Below, in pieces: positions 43,252 through 50,612 of a stretch of 59,910 bases of DNA (its first letter is position 1; each line of letters begins with the position of its first letter). The notes below the pieces were generated by a model that was not told where the DNA came from, did no database searches, and saw only the letters and a program-made list of their open reading frames with translations. Position numbers and translations under genes: made by a program. Location of the stretch: positions 1-59,910 of the forward strand of contig JAFTYM010000009.1 of assembly GCA_017461585.1 (NCBI GenBank). Reading direction: 5' to 3'. Source of the stretch: Oscillospiraceae bacterium (GTDB lineage Bacteria; Bacillota; Clostridia; Oscillospirales; Oscillospiraceae).

Positions 43252-44145
43252 CTATTTGGAAATAGTACAGTTGATTCCTAAAGAAATATATCTGTCTTTT
43301 ACGGCGTTTATGTGTTCAGGTGCCATTACCTGAAGGTCCGCTGTCTGATATTTCATCTGCAGGGCATCATATTTTGTCTGACCTGCTCTGTGATAGGGCA
43401 TGAGCTGCAGGTCTGTTTTGCCTAAGGAGAGAATAAACTCTGCAGTACGGGTGATGTTATCCTCGTTGTCGTTTACTGTTGGGATAAGAGGCTGGCGGAA
43501 CAGCACGGGAACGCCGCTGCCGGCGACGATTTTAGCGTTTTCATGAATAAGGGCATTGTCGCAGCCTGTGTACTGTTTGTGCAGAGCGGGATCCATGTTT
43601 TTTAAATCAAAATAGAACAGATCCGTATACGGTATGACCTTGTGATATCCCGCACTCGGAGAATATCCGCATGTCTCAATACAGGTGTGGATACCGTCCT
43701 CTTTGCAGAGCTTAAACAGCTCAGTTACAAAATCTGCCTGTGTCATAGGTTCACCGCCCGAGACGGTTACACCGCCGCCGGAGGATTCGTAAAACATCTT
43801 GTCGCGGCGGACTTTTTTGAAAACATCTTCAGGTGACATCAGGTCGCCGTATTTCACAAGGGCTCCATAAAAACAGGCGTCCGAGCAAGTGCCGCATCCG
43901 GTGCATTTTTCGCGGTCAATGCGGTAATCTCCCGGGAGTATTGCGCCGTTTGGGCAAGCCTTTGCACATCTGCTGCAGCTTTGGCACAGCTTTGCGATAA
44001 AGCCGGTCTGCTGTTTTGCCAAAAGGTTTTCGGGATTGGCACACCAGGCACATCGCATGGGGCAGCCTTTTATGAACACGACCGTGCGGATGCCGGGACC
44101 GTCGTGTATGGAGTAGCCCTGAATATTCGTGATGTTGATCTCCGT
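43252..44145 (-). CDS. Glycyl radical enzyme activase, apparent ACG start
   Basis: A radical SAM activase: CPMRCAWC (CxxxCxxC cluster), two further ferredoxin-type cluster motifs (CQSCSRCAKAC and CTGCGTCSDAC) and the SAM motif SGGEPM. It makes the glycyl radical on the enzyme at 40793. The first in-frame ATG, 44079, cuts off the conserved N-terminal segment. The frame remains coding back to 44145 and encodes EINITNIQGYSIHDGPGIRT there, standard for the family, with GGAGG 9 nt upstream. At exactly the start position there is ACG where related genes have ATG, and a TGA precedes it. So translation would start at ACG, or weakly elsewhere. With that start it has 297 residues. The gap to the enzyme is 11 nt. 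Confidence 0.85.
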   Translation of the reverse strand, partial: TEINITNIQGYSIHDGPGIRTVVFIKGCPMRCAWCANPENLLAKQQTGFIAKLCQSCSRCAKACPNGAILPGDYRIDREKCTGCGTCSDACFYGALVKYGDLMSPEDVFKKVRRDKMFYESSGGGVTVSGGEPMTQADFVTELFKLCKEDGIHTCIETCGYSPSAGYHKVIPYTDLFYFDLKNMDPALHKQYTGCDNALIHENAKIVAGSGVPVLFRQPLIPTVNDNEDNITRTAEFILSLGKTDLQLMPYHRAGQTKYDALQMKYQTADLQVMAPEHINAVKDRYISLGINCTISK

Positions 44146-44329
44146 GGTGAATCACCTCCCGTATGTATTTAGTATAGCATACCATTTTTTTGAAGCTGTG
44201 ACCACAAATTTGTTGAATTCGGAAACAAATATTGAAAATCTGTAAATGTTAATCAATTCTTAAACAATTGTATGAAACAAAAGGTGTAGAATTACGTCAT
44301 ATAATATATAGAGAAAAGGGGGAGCGGCG

Positions 44330-45445
44330 ATGAAACAGCGACGCTTACAAACATTATGTCTACCGGTTGTGCTGGCAATTGCCGTTCTTCTGAGCGGCTG
44401 CGGCGAAAAGGAAAGCGAGAGCCATGCAGGCTATGATTTTCAGCTTAATATGGCAGAAAACACGGCTTATGGATTTGCCGATACGAAGGACGGATTTCTC
44501 TTTGCAAAGGACTACTATCTGTACCATACAGATGAAAATATGCAGCCTAAACCTGTGTGTATAAGAGGCGGATGCCTTCACGATAAAGATGTCGATATAA
44601 ACATAAACTGCGATGCATTTATTGAGAACGCGGAAAGTATGTTCTATTACGATGAGCATCTTTATGTACTTGCAAATAACAGAAAGTCTGTACTTTGCCT
44701 GACGGAGTATACCACAGCCGGAATTTTCGTCAGAAGTGTCAGCGTTCTGCCCGATTCTGCACGGAATATGATCCAGCACCGCGGAGCATTTTATTACAGC
44801 TTTGACTCAGAAGGAACAGCAGCCGTTGTAAAGCTTAAGGAAGCTGACAGCAAAAGCAGTGTTATATACAGAAGCAGATACTCAAACGGCAGCCTTGAGC
44901 CTGTGCTTGCATACGACAAATATGTCTATATCCGTGAGACAGATCTGACAGGTGAAAACCCCAGCTGTATGCTTATATATAACACGGAGAGCAATGAAGT
45001 GTCTGTGCTGGAGTCTGATAAGGTCATAATTTGTGACGGGATGCTGCTTTTTGATAAAAATTCAGACGAGTCTGACCGTGTGTGGACTTCAAAGCCCAAC
45101 GGCGAAAAACAGAAAGAGACTGATTTTGAATTAAAAGCAGACAGTACGCTTTTGTGTGCTTTCGGTGAGTACATAATCGAGGCAAGCAGTATTACAGAGG
45201 AAAATAAGACACAGCGTTTTACTGTGTATAAAGATGATGAGCTTTTCTTTGAGTTTACTCTTGAAAACGTCGAAGGACGCAACTGGAGCACAAGACCTGC
45301 AGACGGCATCATATGGACAGATGAGCATATATTCATACTGCCGCAGATGAAAGATGGCGACCACGCGATAGTGGAGATAGATAAAGCAGGATTTGAGCGC
45401 GGTGAATTTGAATCCCGAATCATATTTGAACCGAGGAACTATTGA
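44330..45445 (+). CDS. Lipoprotein with predicted beta-propeller-like body
   Basis: A 371-residue lipoprotein: Arg/Lys-rich start, hydrophobic stretch, lipobox LLSGCG with lipidated Cys near 24. The body has repeated short strands with YYDEHLYVLAN, AYDKYVYIRET and DEHIFIL-type segments that resemble the DUF5050/TolB-like propellers of Firmicutes lipoproteins. The motif CIRGGCLHDKDVD...NCDAF near 70-90 resembles a CxHxxC-type motif frequent in such proteins. No enzymatic residues are recognised. AGGGGGAG precedes the start; TATAAT at 44300-44305 is a likely -10. It is divergent from the activase gene and may sense or bind something at the surface. Confidence 0.75.
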   Translation: MKQRRLQTLCLPVVLAIAVLLSGCGEKESESHAGYDFQLNMAENTAYGFADTKDGFLFAKDYYLYHTDENMQPKPVCIRGGCLHDKDVDININCDAFIENAESMFYYDEHLYVLANNRKSVLCLTEYTTAGIFVRSVSVLPDSARNMIQHRGAFYYSFDSEGTAAVVKLKEADSKSSVIYRSRYSNGSLEPVLAYDKYVYIRETDLTGENPSCMLIYNTESNEVSVLESDKVIICDGMLLFDKNSDESDRVWTSKPNGEKQKETDFELKADSTLLCAFGEYIIEASSITEENKTQRFTVYKDDELFFEFTLENVEGRNWSTRPADGIIWTDEHIFILPQMKDGDHAIVEIDKAGFERGEFESRIIFEPRNY

Positions 45446-45501
45446 TAATTTTACCTGCGCATAGTAAAATACGGGCATAAAATCATCAAAGGAGAATTAT
45501 C

Positions 45502-45876
45502 ATGAGACAGATTTCCACAGATAAAGCACCTGCCGCTATCGGCCCTTACTGTCAGGCCATGGTGCACGGTGATATGGTGTTCACTTCCGGTCAGATTTCT
45601 CTCGACCCTGTAACAGGCGAAGTTGTGGGAGACGATATCGTATCCCAGACAAAGCAGGTAATGGCAAATCTCGTTGCCGTACTTAACGAGGCAGGAACAA
45701 GCCCCGAAGATGCAATCAAGACTACCTGCTTCTTAGCTGACATGGCAGACTTTGCAGCTTTCAACGGCATTTACGCCGAAGTTTTCACGGGAAAGCCCGC
45801 AAGAAGCTGCGTTGCGGTAAAAACACTTCCCAAAAATGTTTTGGTCGAAGTTGAGTGTATAGCTGTAATTAAGTGA
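45502..45876 (+). CDS. ridA: RidA-family enamine/imine deaminase
   Basis: A 124-residue RidA (YjgF/YER057c/UK114) protein. Landmarks: the N-terminal KAPAAIGPYCQA, VFTSGQISLDP, and the catalytic Arg in KPARSCVAV near the C-terminal end of the active site. It hydrolyses reactive enamines and imines such as 2-aminoacrylate, protecting PLP enzymes. It has an AAAGGAG site and lies 56 nt after the lipoprotein gene, possibly co-transcribed with DUF952. A RidA near a dehydratase operon (46.7-50.5 kb) and a glycyl radical enzyme would fit removal of imine by-products, which is a suggestion only. Confidence 0.92.
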   Translation: MRQISTDKAPAAIGPYCQAMVHGDMVFTSGQISLDPVTGEVVGDDIVSQTKQVMANLVAVLNEAGTSPEDAIKTTCFLADMADFAAFNGIYAEVFTGKPARSCVAVKTLPKNVLVEVECIAVIK

Positions 45877-45903
45877 TAAAGGCGGAATGTCGGAGACAGT
45901 AAA

Positions 45904-46254
45904 ATGATTTTACATTGTATGAAGAAAGCAACTTGGGATGAAAGAAAAAATAAGCCAAGTTGGGGAAAACGCAATATTGAAGAAGGTTTCATTCATTGTT
46001 CAACTGTGGAATATTTTTGGAGAGTTGCTCCGAATTTTATTGATGTTGAAGACGAACTTGTTTTGTTGTGCATTGATGAAGAAAAGCTAATATCAGAAGT
46101 CAGATATGAGGACGGAGATAATTGCGGAAGAGCGTATCCTCATGTATATGGACTTATTAACAATAGTGCGGTAATAAATGTGCTTCCGTTTTTGAAAAAC
46201 GAGGATGGCACTTATAAAAAGAACCATGAATTTGCTGATATAGAAGACAAATAA
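45904..46254 (+). CDS. DUF952-family protein
   Basis: A 116-residue protein with the DUF952 pattern: an early LHCMKKATWDE, then IEEGFIHCSTVEYFWRVAPNF, VLLCIDEEKL, and RAYPHVYGLI, which corresponds to the family's PHLYG motif. The function of DUF952 is not established; the fold resembles ADP-ribosyltransferase-like proteins. It is AT-richer than its neighbours, which may indicate later acquisition. It follows ridA by 28 nt and is probably in the same unit. No signal peptide, so cytoplasmic. Confidence 0.82.
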   Translation: MILHCMKKATWDERKNKPSWGKRNIEEGFIHCSTVEYFWRVAPNFIDVEDELVLLCIDEEKLISEVRYEDGDNCGRAYPHVYGLINNSAVINVLPFLKNEDGTYKKNHEFADIEDK

Positions 46255-46473
46255 ATGTGTGTAAAGAACGACACGAGGGCAAACCATTAATACAATGACA
46301 GCGAAAGATACTCAAATTATCGTTTCTGCAGATTAAGTACGCCCTTTGATGAAAACACGATTTTCTCGGGCACGAAATAAAAGTAATGCCGTCGGCAGAC
46401 AAGGACAGTACTGTTGTTTGCGTAAAGCTACACTATCTCCGTCAAAACCACACTTTTTAACCATGTTATGATA

Positions 46474-46505
46474 AAAACCCGCTGATATGCATATCAGCGG
46501 GTTTT
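46474..46505. terminator. Perfect 32-bp palindrome, terminator-like
   Basis: A 32-bp perfect palindrome centred on GCTGATATGCATATCAGC, with AAAACCC/GGGTTTT flanks. It ends the ridA-DUF952 unit and is the outermost hairpin for the minus-strand operon. Confidence 0.8.
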
Positions 46506-46525
46506 AGCATATTAGCCTCGCAGAG

Positions 46526-46676
46526 TTTCATCCGCTTGCGGATGAAATAAAATTGAGTATATTTTTCGTACGGGCATGTACCGGGCGAAAAATACTTCTC
46601 GGTTTGCAAACGTGCAGCTTTGCTGTGCGCTGCAGCAAACCGCAAATTCACGGAAAAAGCTTTTGCTTTTTCGTGA
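46526..46676. other. Cluster of four hairpins in the 3' intergenic region
   Basis: Four stem-loops follow one another: TTTCATCCGC with its complement (46526-46547); TATTTTTCG and complement (46560-46568, 46586-46594) around a GC-rich loop; CGGTTTGC and complement (46600-46642) with an inner GCAGC/GCTGC pair; and TCACGGAAAAAGC with GCTTTTTCGTGA (46648-46676). They lie directly downstream of the aconitase X operon. The last hairpin is a likely terminator; the rest could be a structured RNA or a repeat element. The remainder of 46255-46473 shows no gene. Confidence 0.6.
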
Positions 46677-46677
46677 G

Positions 46678-47121
46678 TTATTCAACAACTACCGTTCCGT
46701 CTTCTTCAATGGTTATCTTCATGCCGTCTTTGACGTAGTCAAGAAATTCGTCGCCGAGGCAGTCCACAACGGGCATTGTTACATCTTCGACCCAAACATC
46801 GGCAAGGATAGCACCTGCTGCTGCGAGGGAGTCGATATGGTTTGAAAACAGCATGCATGCGGGCTGACGCTTCATGGCGCAGGCGCAGTACAGAACGAGA
46901 CCGCCTGTGGTGGAGCCGATAGTCTGAGGCAGGCAGAGAGCCTTGCCCAGCATTTGCTTTCCGTAGAGGTCGGGGTTGTTCTGGTCGCCGCAGGTGGCTG
47001 TCTTGTCGCCAAACTGCAGAGCCTTCTGGAAAGAGGCAAGTGTGTTAAGTCCGCCGTGAGAAACAAGCGCTTCTGCTGTGCATGTTCCGGGGGTTACGAT
47101 ACGTCCTTTAAACTTTCTCAT
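46678..47121 (-). CDS. Aconitase X small (swivel) subunit
   Basis: A 147-residue protein matching the DUF126/aconitase X swivel domain. It begins KGRIVTPGTCTAEALVS and contains QTIGSTTGGLVLYC and IDSLAAAGAILADVW, typical of this subunit. In bacteria and archaea AcnX is either one chain or split; the split form pairs with the large subunit encoded 3 nt upstream. The complex dehydrates a hydroxy acid (mevalonate 5-phosphate in archaea, cis-3-hydroxy-L-proline in some bacteria). The substrate here is not determined by this subunit. It is the last gene of the operon that starts with the flavoenzyme at 50473. Confidence 0.85.
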   Translation of the reverse strand: MRKFKGRIVTPGTCTAEALVSHGGLNTLASFQKALQFGDKTATCGDQNNPDLYGKQMLGKALCLPQTIGSTTGGLVLYCACAMKRQPACMLFSNHIDSLAAAGAILADVWVEDVTMPVVDCLGDEFLDYVKDGMKITIEEDGTVVVE

Positions 47122-47124
47122 AGC

Positions 47125-48399
47125 TTATTTGCCTCCTTTCGTGATCTGAGCCAGAATCTGTTCGTCGGTGTAATAGCGTGCGGTTGTGTATGTGCGCAGC
47201 TTGTTGGAAGATGTGATAACGGGCATCTTTGCGCACAAGGGGTTGTTCATATACATAAGGGGACAGATATAAGATGTGATAACACCTGTCTTCTTAAGTC
47301 TTTCTGCATAAGGTGTCTTCTCAAACTCACGGAGAACAGGCTTGGAAGCAGTGAAAACTGTGGGGATTGCGACCTTGGAAAGACCGCTTGCCTTGAGGCC
47401 TGCCTCAACATTGTCTGTCCAGTCCTTAAGCTGCTGAAGACTCATGTGAGGACATCCTACAAAGCAGAGCTTGGGTTTTGCATCTGCGTTTTTCCAGATC
47501 ATGGGATAGCTGTCCTGAACGCGCTGCAGCTCAGCATCGTCAATGACGTATTCCTTTGCGCCCTCGACGATGAGACTGTGACCCAGCTCAACTGCCTCGG
47601 GAGTGAGGTTGTCAATATGGTAAAGACCGACAGCGCCGTTGGAAGCGGTAGCTGCGCCAAAGTCCTTGAGATATGTGCATGCTGCATCGTCAAGCTCAGT
47701 TCCAAGCCATTTGTCAAGACCTACAACATAAGGAACATCTTCCATAACCTTCATGCCGATGGCAGAGCCTAAGAGCTGAGCCTCGGGCTTTTTTGTTGTC
47801 TCAACACGAATTACCCATGTTGCCTTTCTGCCCTCATCGGTTAAGAGACCGAAATAGGGAACATATCCTACGATAGAGCCCATAAGGTCCATAATGCCTG
47901 AGTTGCGGTTGCATCTTGCACCGAGAACGGAGTTTGCGTATACAACGGCAGAGGACTCCGCCCAACTCAAAACCTCACCCTTTTTGGGCTTGTTGCCAAC
48001 CTCGTCCATATAACAGGCGCATGTGAAAGCGTCGTCGTTCATAAGACCCAGCTCTTTGAGCTGCTTTTCGTAAGACTCCTGTGTACTGTACATAAACTTG
48101 TTGAAAATAAGCTTCTGCAGGAAGTTTGCGGGAACATTTTTGTCAACAGGACGGGGGTCAACAGAGAACTTCTGACCGGAAACCGCACCTGCCTTTATAA
48201 GCTGATCCATAAGATCAAATACAGGTGTCATCATCTTAAGACCGAAGGATGTTACAAGGTGGTTATATTCGCTTGTAACGGGCACCATTTTCTCAGCACC
48301 GAAAGCATCACCGTACATAACAAGAGTCTTCATGACCTTTGCCATGGTTTCGCCTTTAGCGCCGTCTAAAATCTGCTGCTGTTCTAAAGTTAACTGCAT
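47125..48399 (-). CDS. Aconitase X catalytic (large) subunit
   Basis: A 424-residue DUF521/aconitase X catalytic subunit. Diagnostic segments: CACYMDEVGNKPKKGEVLSW, AESSAVVYANSVLGARCNRN, TYLKDFGAATASNGAVGL and LCFVGCPHMSLQQL. In the archaeal enzyme this subunit holds the iron-sulfur cluster. Two candidate cluster cysteines (CAC near 134, GCPH near 350) are present. It lies 19 nt after the flavoenzyme gene and 3 nt before the small subunit, so the three enzymes form one operon. A dehydratase next to an enoate-reductase-like enzyme would give a dehydration-reduction pair. Which hydroxy acid is used is not readable from sequence. Confidence 0.86.
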   Translation of the reverse strand: MQLTLEQQQILDGAKGETMAKVMKTLVMYGDAFGAEKMVPVTSEYNHLVTSFGLKMMTPVFDLMDQLIKAGAVSGQKFSVDPRPVDKNVPANFLQKLIFNKFMYSTQESYEKQLKELGLMNDDAFTCACYMDEVGNKPKKGEVLSWAESSAVVYANSVLGARCNRNSGIMDLMGSIVGYVPYFGLLTDEGRKATWVIRVETTKKPEAQLLGSAIGMKVMEDVPYVVGLDKWLGTELDDAACTYLKDFGAATASNGAVGLYHIDNLTPEAVELGHSLIVEGAKEYVIDDAELQRVQDSYPMIWKNADAKPKLCFVGCPHMSLQQLKDWTDNVEAGLKASGLSKVAIPTVFTASKPVLREFEKTPYAERLKKTGVITSYICPLMYMNNPLCAKMPVITSSNKLRTYTTARYYTDEQILAQITKGGK

Positions 48400-48418
48400 A
48401 CTAAGTAGCTCCTTTCAA

Positions 48419-50473
48419 TTACAGCTTCATGGCTACGTCCCATGCCTGCCAGATAACTGTGCGCAGGTTGCCGACCTTTTTGGCATCGCCTACCAGATGT
48501 ACGCCCTTAGCGGTTAAAGGAGCAGGTCTGTAGCCTGTGGATAAAATTACGCTGTCTGCGGCAATTTTTGAAGACTTGCCGTTTTTATCTGTTACAACCA
48601 CGCTGTCCTCTGTGATCTCGGAGAGTTTTGTCTCAAGTAAAACGGGGACCTTGTTTGCGTTGAAGAAATCGCGAAGATAGCTGGAGTTTGCAAGACATAC
48701 GCCGGCTGCGTCAATAATATCTTCCTTCATCTCAACGATGGTGGGCTTTTTGCCCTGCAGGTAGAGCTCGTATGCGATTTCACAGCCTGTAAGACCGCCG
48801 CCGACGATAGTGACGTTCTCGCCGACCTCTTTTTTGCCCAGCAGGAAGTCAATAGCTTCGATGCCGCGCTCTGCACCCTTGACGGGGATGCGGATGGGAG
48901 AAGAGCCTGTTGCAACGACGACTTCATCAGCACCCAGTTTGGAAACATCGGAAATTTCGGTACCCAGCTTTACTTCAATGGGGTACTTTGCGATCTCACG
49001 GATGTACCATGCGATAAGATCGCGGTCCTTTTCCTTGAAAGAGGGGGCTGCCGCTGCGATGAATACGCCGCCAAGCTTGTCACTTTTTTCGTAGAGAGTT
49101 ACCTTGTGACCGCGCTTTGCGCAGACGATTGCGGTTTCCATACCGCCGATACCGCCGCCGATAACTGCGATGTTCTTTACCTTCTTTGCAGGCTTGATGT
49201 TGTATTTTTTAGACTGCATTGTCTCGGGATTGAGAGCACATCTTGCAAGACCCATTGTGTCGCCCAAAGACTGGTTGTTTGCGTGTCCCTTGGAGCTTGC
49301 GAAGTTAAAACAACCTGCGTGGCAGCAGATACAGGGACGGATGTCCTCAAGACGCTCTTCGATGAGCTTTGTGATCCATTGGGGATCAGCAAGGAACTGA
49401 CGGGCAATGCCTACGCCGTCGATTTTTCCCGCTGCAACAGCTTCGGCGCCTACATCGGGCTCCATGCGTCCTGCGCAGACGACGGGAATGTCCACAAACT
49501 GTTTGATGTGGGAAACATCTTCAAGATTGCAGTTCTGGGGCATATACATGGGGGGATGTGCCCAGTACCATGAGTCGTATGTACCGTTGTCGGCGTTGAG
49601 CATATCGTAGCCTGCGTCCTGCAGATATTTTGCAGCCTTTTCGCTCTCTGCCATGTCGCGGCCTATCTCGGTGTACTTCTCTCCGGGAACAGCACCAACG
49701 CGGAAATCCTTAACCTTGGACTCTACGCTGTAGCGGAGAGAAACGGGGAAATCATCACCGCAGGTCTTTTTGATAGCCTGTACAACTTCCACAGGGAAGC
49801 GGTAGCGGTTTTCAAAAGAGCCGCCGTACTCGTCCGTGCGCTTGTTTGTGTATTTGAGTGTGAACTGGTCAAGAAGATAACCTTCATGAACGGCGTGGAC
49901 TTCAACGCCGTCAACACCTGCGTCCTTGCAGAGCTTGGCTGTCTTTGCAAATGCCTCGATGATCTCGTGAATCTGCTCTACTGTCATCTCGGGACATGTG
50001 ATTTCGGGATCCCAACGTGCGGGCAGCTCGCTGGGACTTGCCAGCTGATAGCTTGTGTCGATAATGGGCTTTGTGATAGCGCGAAGAACCTTGTTTTTGT
50101 GCAGAGGCGCGACATGGTCTGTAATTGCCCAGCTGCGTCCCATGCCTGCTGTGAGCTGGACGAAAAGCTTTGCGCCTGTCTTGTGGATCTCGTCCATAAA
50201 GACTTTCAGCTCTTTGAACATCTTTTCGTTCTGCCACAGCCACATGCCGAAGATAGTGTCACGCAGGGGTGCGATGCCGGGGATGATAAGACCGACGTTG
50301 TTCTTTGCGCGCTCAAGAAAGAACTTTGCGGCCTCCTTGTCAAATTTGCAGCCGGTGAGTTCCATCCAACCGAAAAGGGAAGTGCCGCCCATGGGACACA
50401 GAACGATTCTGTTCTTGATCTCCACGTTGCCCACCTTCCACGGGGTAAATAAGGCTTCGTATTTCTGATCCAT
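48419..50473 (-). CDS. Old Yellow Enzyme/2-enoate reductase-type iron-sulfur flavoenzyme
   Basis: A 684-residue enzyme of the 2,4-dienoyl-CoA/enoate reductase group, like BaiCD, BaiH and cinnamate reductases. Residues about 1-345 are an FMN barrel (FTPWKVGNVEIKNRIVLCPM, GVDGVEVHAVHEGYLLDQF, NKRTDEYGGSFENRYRF). Cysteines in CICCHAGC and a later LARC bind a [4Fe-4S] cluster. Residues about 405-684 bind NAD(P)H and FAD: IAVIGGGIGGMETA, VTIVGGGLTGCEIA, LSTGYRPAP. It probably reduces a C=C bond next to a carbonyl or carboxylate. It is the first gene of an operon with both aconitase X subunits, under a consensus promoter, so the dehydrated acid may be its substrate. It lacks a signal peptide. Confidence 0.88.
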   Translation of the reverse strand: MDQKYEALFTPWKVGNVEIKNRIVLCPMGGTSLFGWMELTGCKFDKEAAKFFLERAKNNVGLIIPGIAPLRDTIFGMWLWQNEKMFKELKVFMDEIHKTGAKLFVQLTAGMGRSWAITDHVAPLHKNKVLRAITKPIIDTSYQLASPSELPARWDPEITCPEMTVEQIHEIIEAFAKTAKLCKDAGVDGVEVHAVHEGYLLDQFTLKYTNKRTDEYGGSFENRYRFPVEVVQAIKKTCGDDFPVSLRYSVESKVKDFRVGAVPGEKYTEIGRDMAESEKAAKYLQDAGYDMLNADNGTYDSWYWAHPPMYMPQNCNLEDVSHIKQFVDIPVVCAGRMEPDVGAEAVAAGKIDGVGIARQFLADPQWITKLIEERLEDIRPCICCHAGCFNFASSKGHANNQSLGDTMGLARCALNPETMQSKKYNIKPAKKVKNIAVIGGGIGGMETAIVCAKRGHKVTLYEKSDKLGGVFIAAAAPSFKEKDRDLIAWYIREIAKYPIEVKLGTEISDVSKLGADEVVVATGSSPIRIPVKGAERGIEAIDFLLGKKEVGENVTIVGGGLTGCEIAYELYLQGKKPTIVEMKEDIIDAAGVCLANSSYLRDFFNANKVPVLLETKLSEITEDSVVVTDKNGKSSKIAADSVILSTGYRPAPLTAKGVHLVGDAKKVGNLRTVIWQAWDVAMKL

Positions 50474-50492
50474 ATTAATACTCCTTTAAAAA

Positions 50493-50548
50493 TTGATGAA
50501 TCAACATTTGATAAGTTACATTATATTAAAGCGTATATAAGTTGTCAA
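50493..50548 (-). promoter_or_regulatory. Consensus promoter and dyad of the flavoenzyme/aconitase X operon
   Basis: On the minus strand, TTGACA (50548-50543), a 17-nt spacer and TATAAT (50525-50520): both hexamers are perfect consensus. Downstream, TTGATGAATCAA (50493-50504) is a short inverted repeat in the leader, a candidate repressor site. Such a strong promoter with a nearby dyad suggests induction by release of repression. Confidence 0.75.
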
Positions 50549-50581
50549 CGATACAAGGTGAACTTGTAATAAATATATTTT

Positions 50582-50608
50582 AACCCCCGAGACTATTCCT
50601 CGGGGGTT
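50582..50608 (-). terminator. Terminator of the thiI-cinA unit
   Basis: 10-bp stem (AACCCCCGAG, 50582-50591, with CTCGGGGGTT, 50599-50608), 7-nt loop. Read on the minus strand it follows the cinA stop and precedes an A/T-rich tract. Confidence 0.82.
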
Positions 50609-50612
50609 GATA

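Noticed and set aside
46255-46470. Short frames on both strands after the DUF952 gene
   Set aside because: All overlap each other, lack ribosome binding sites and show no conserved pattern; the stretch holds no gene that can be supported.
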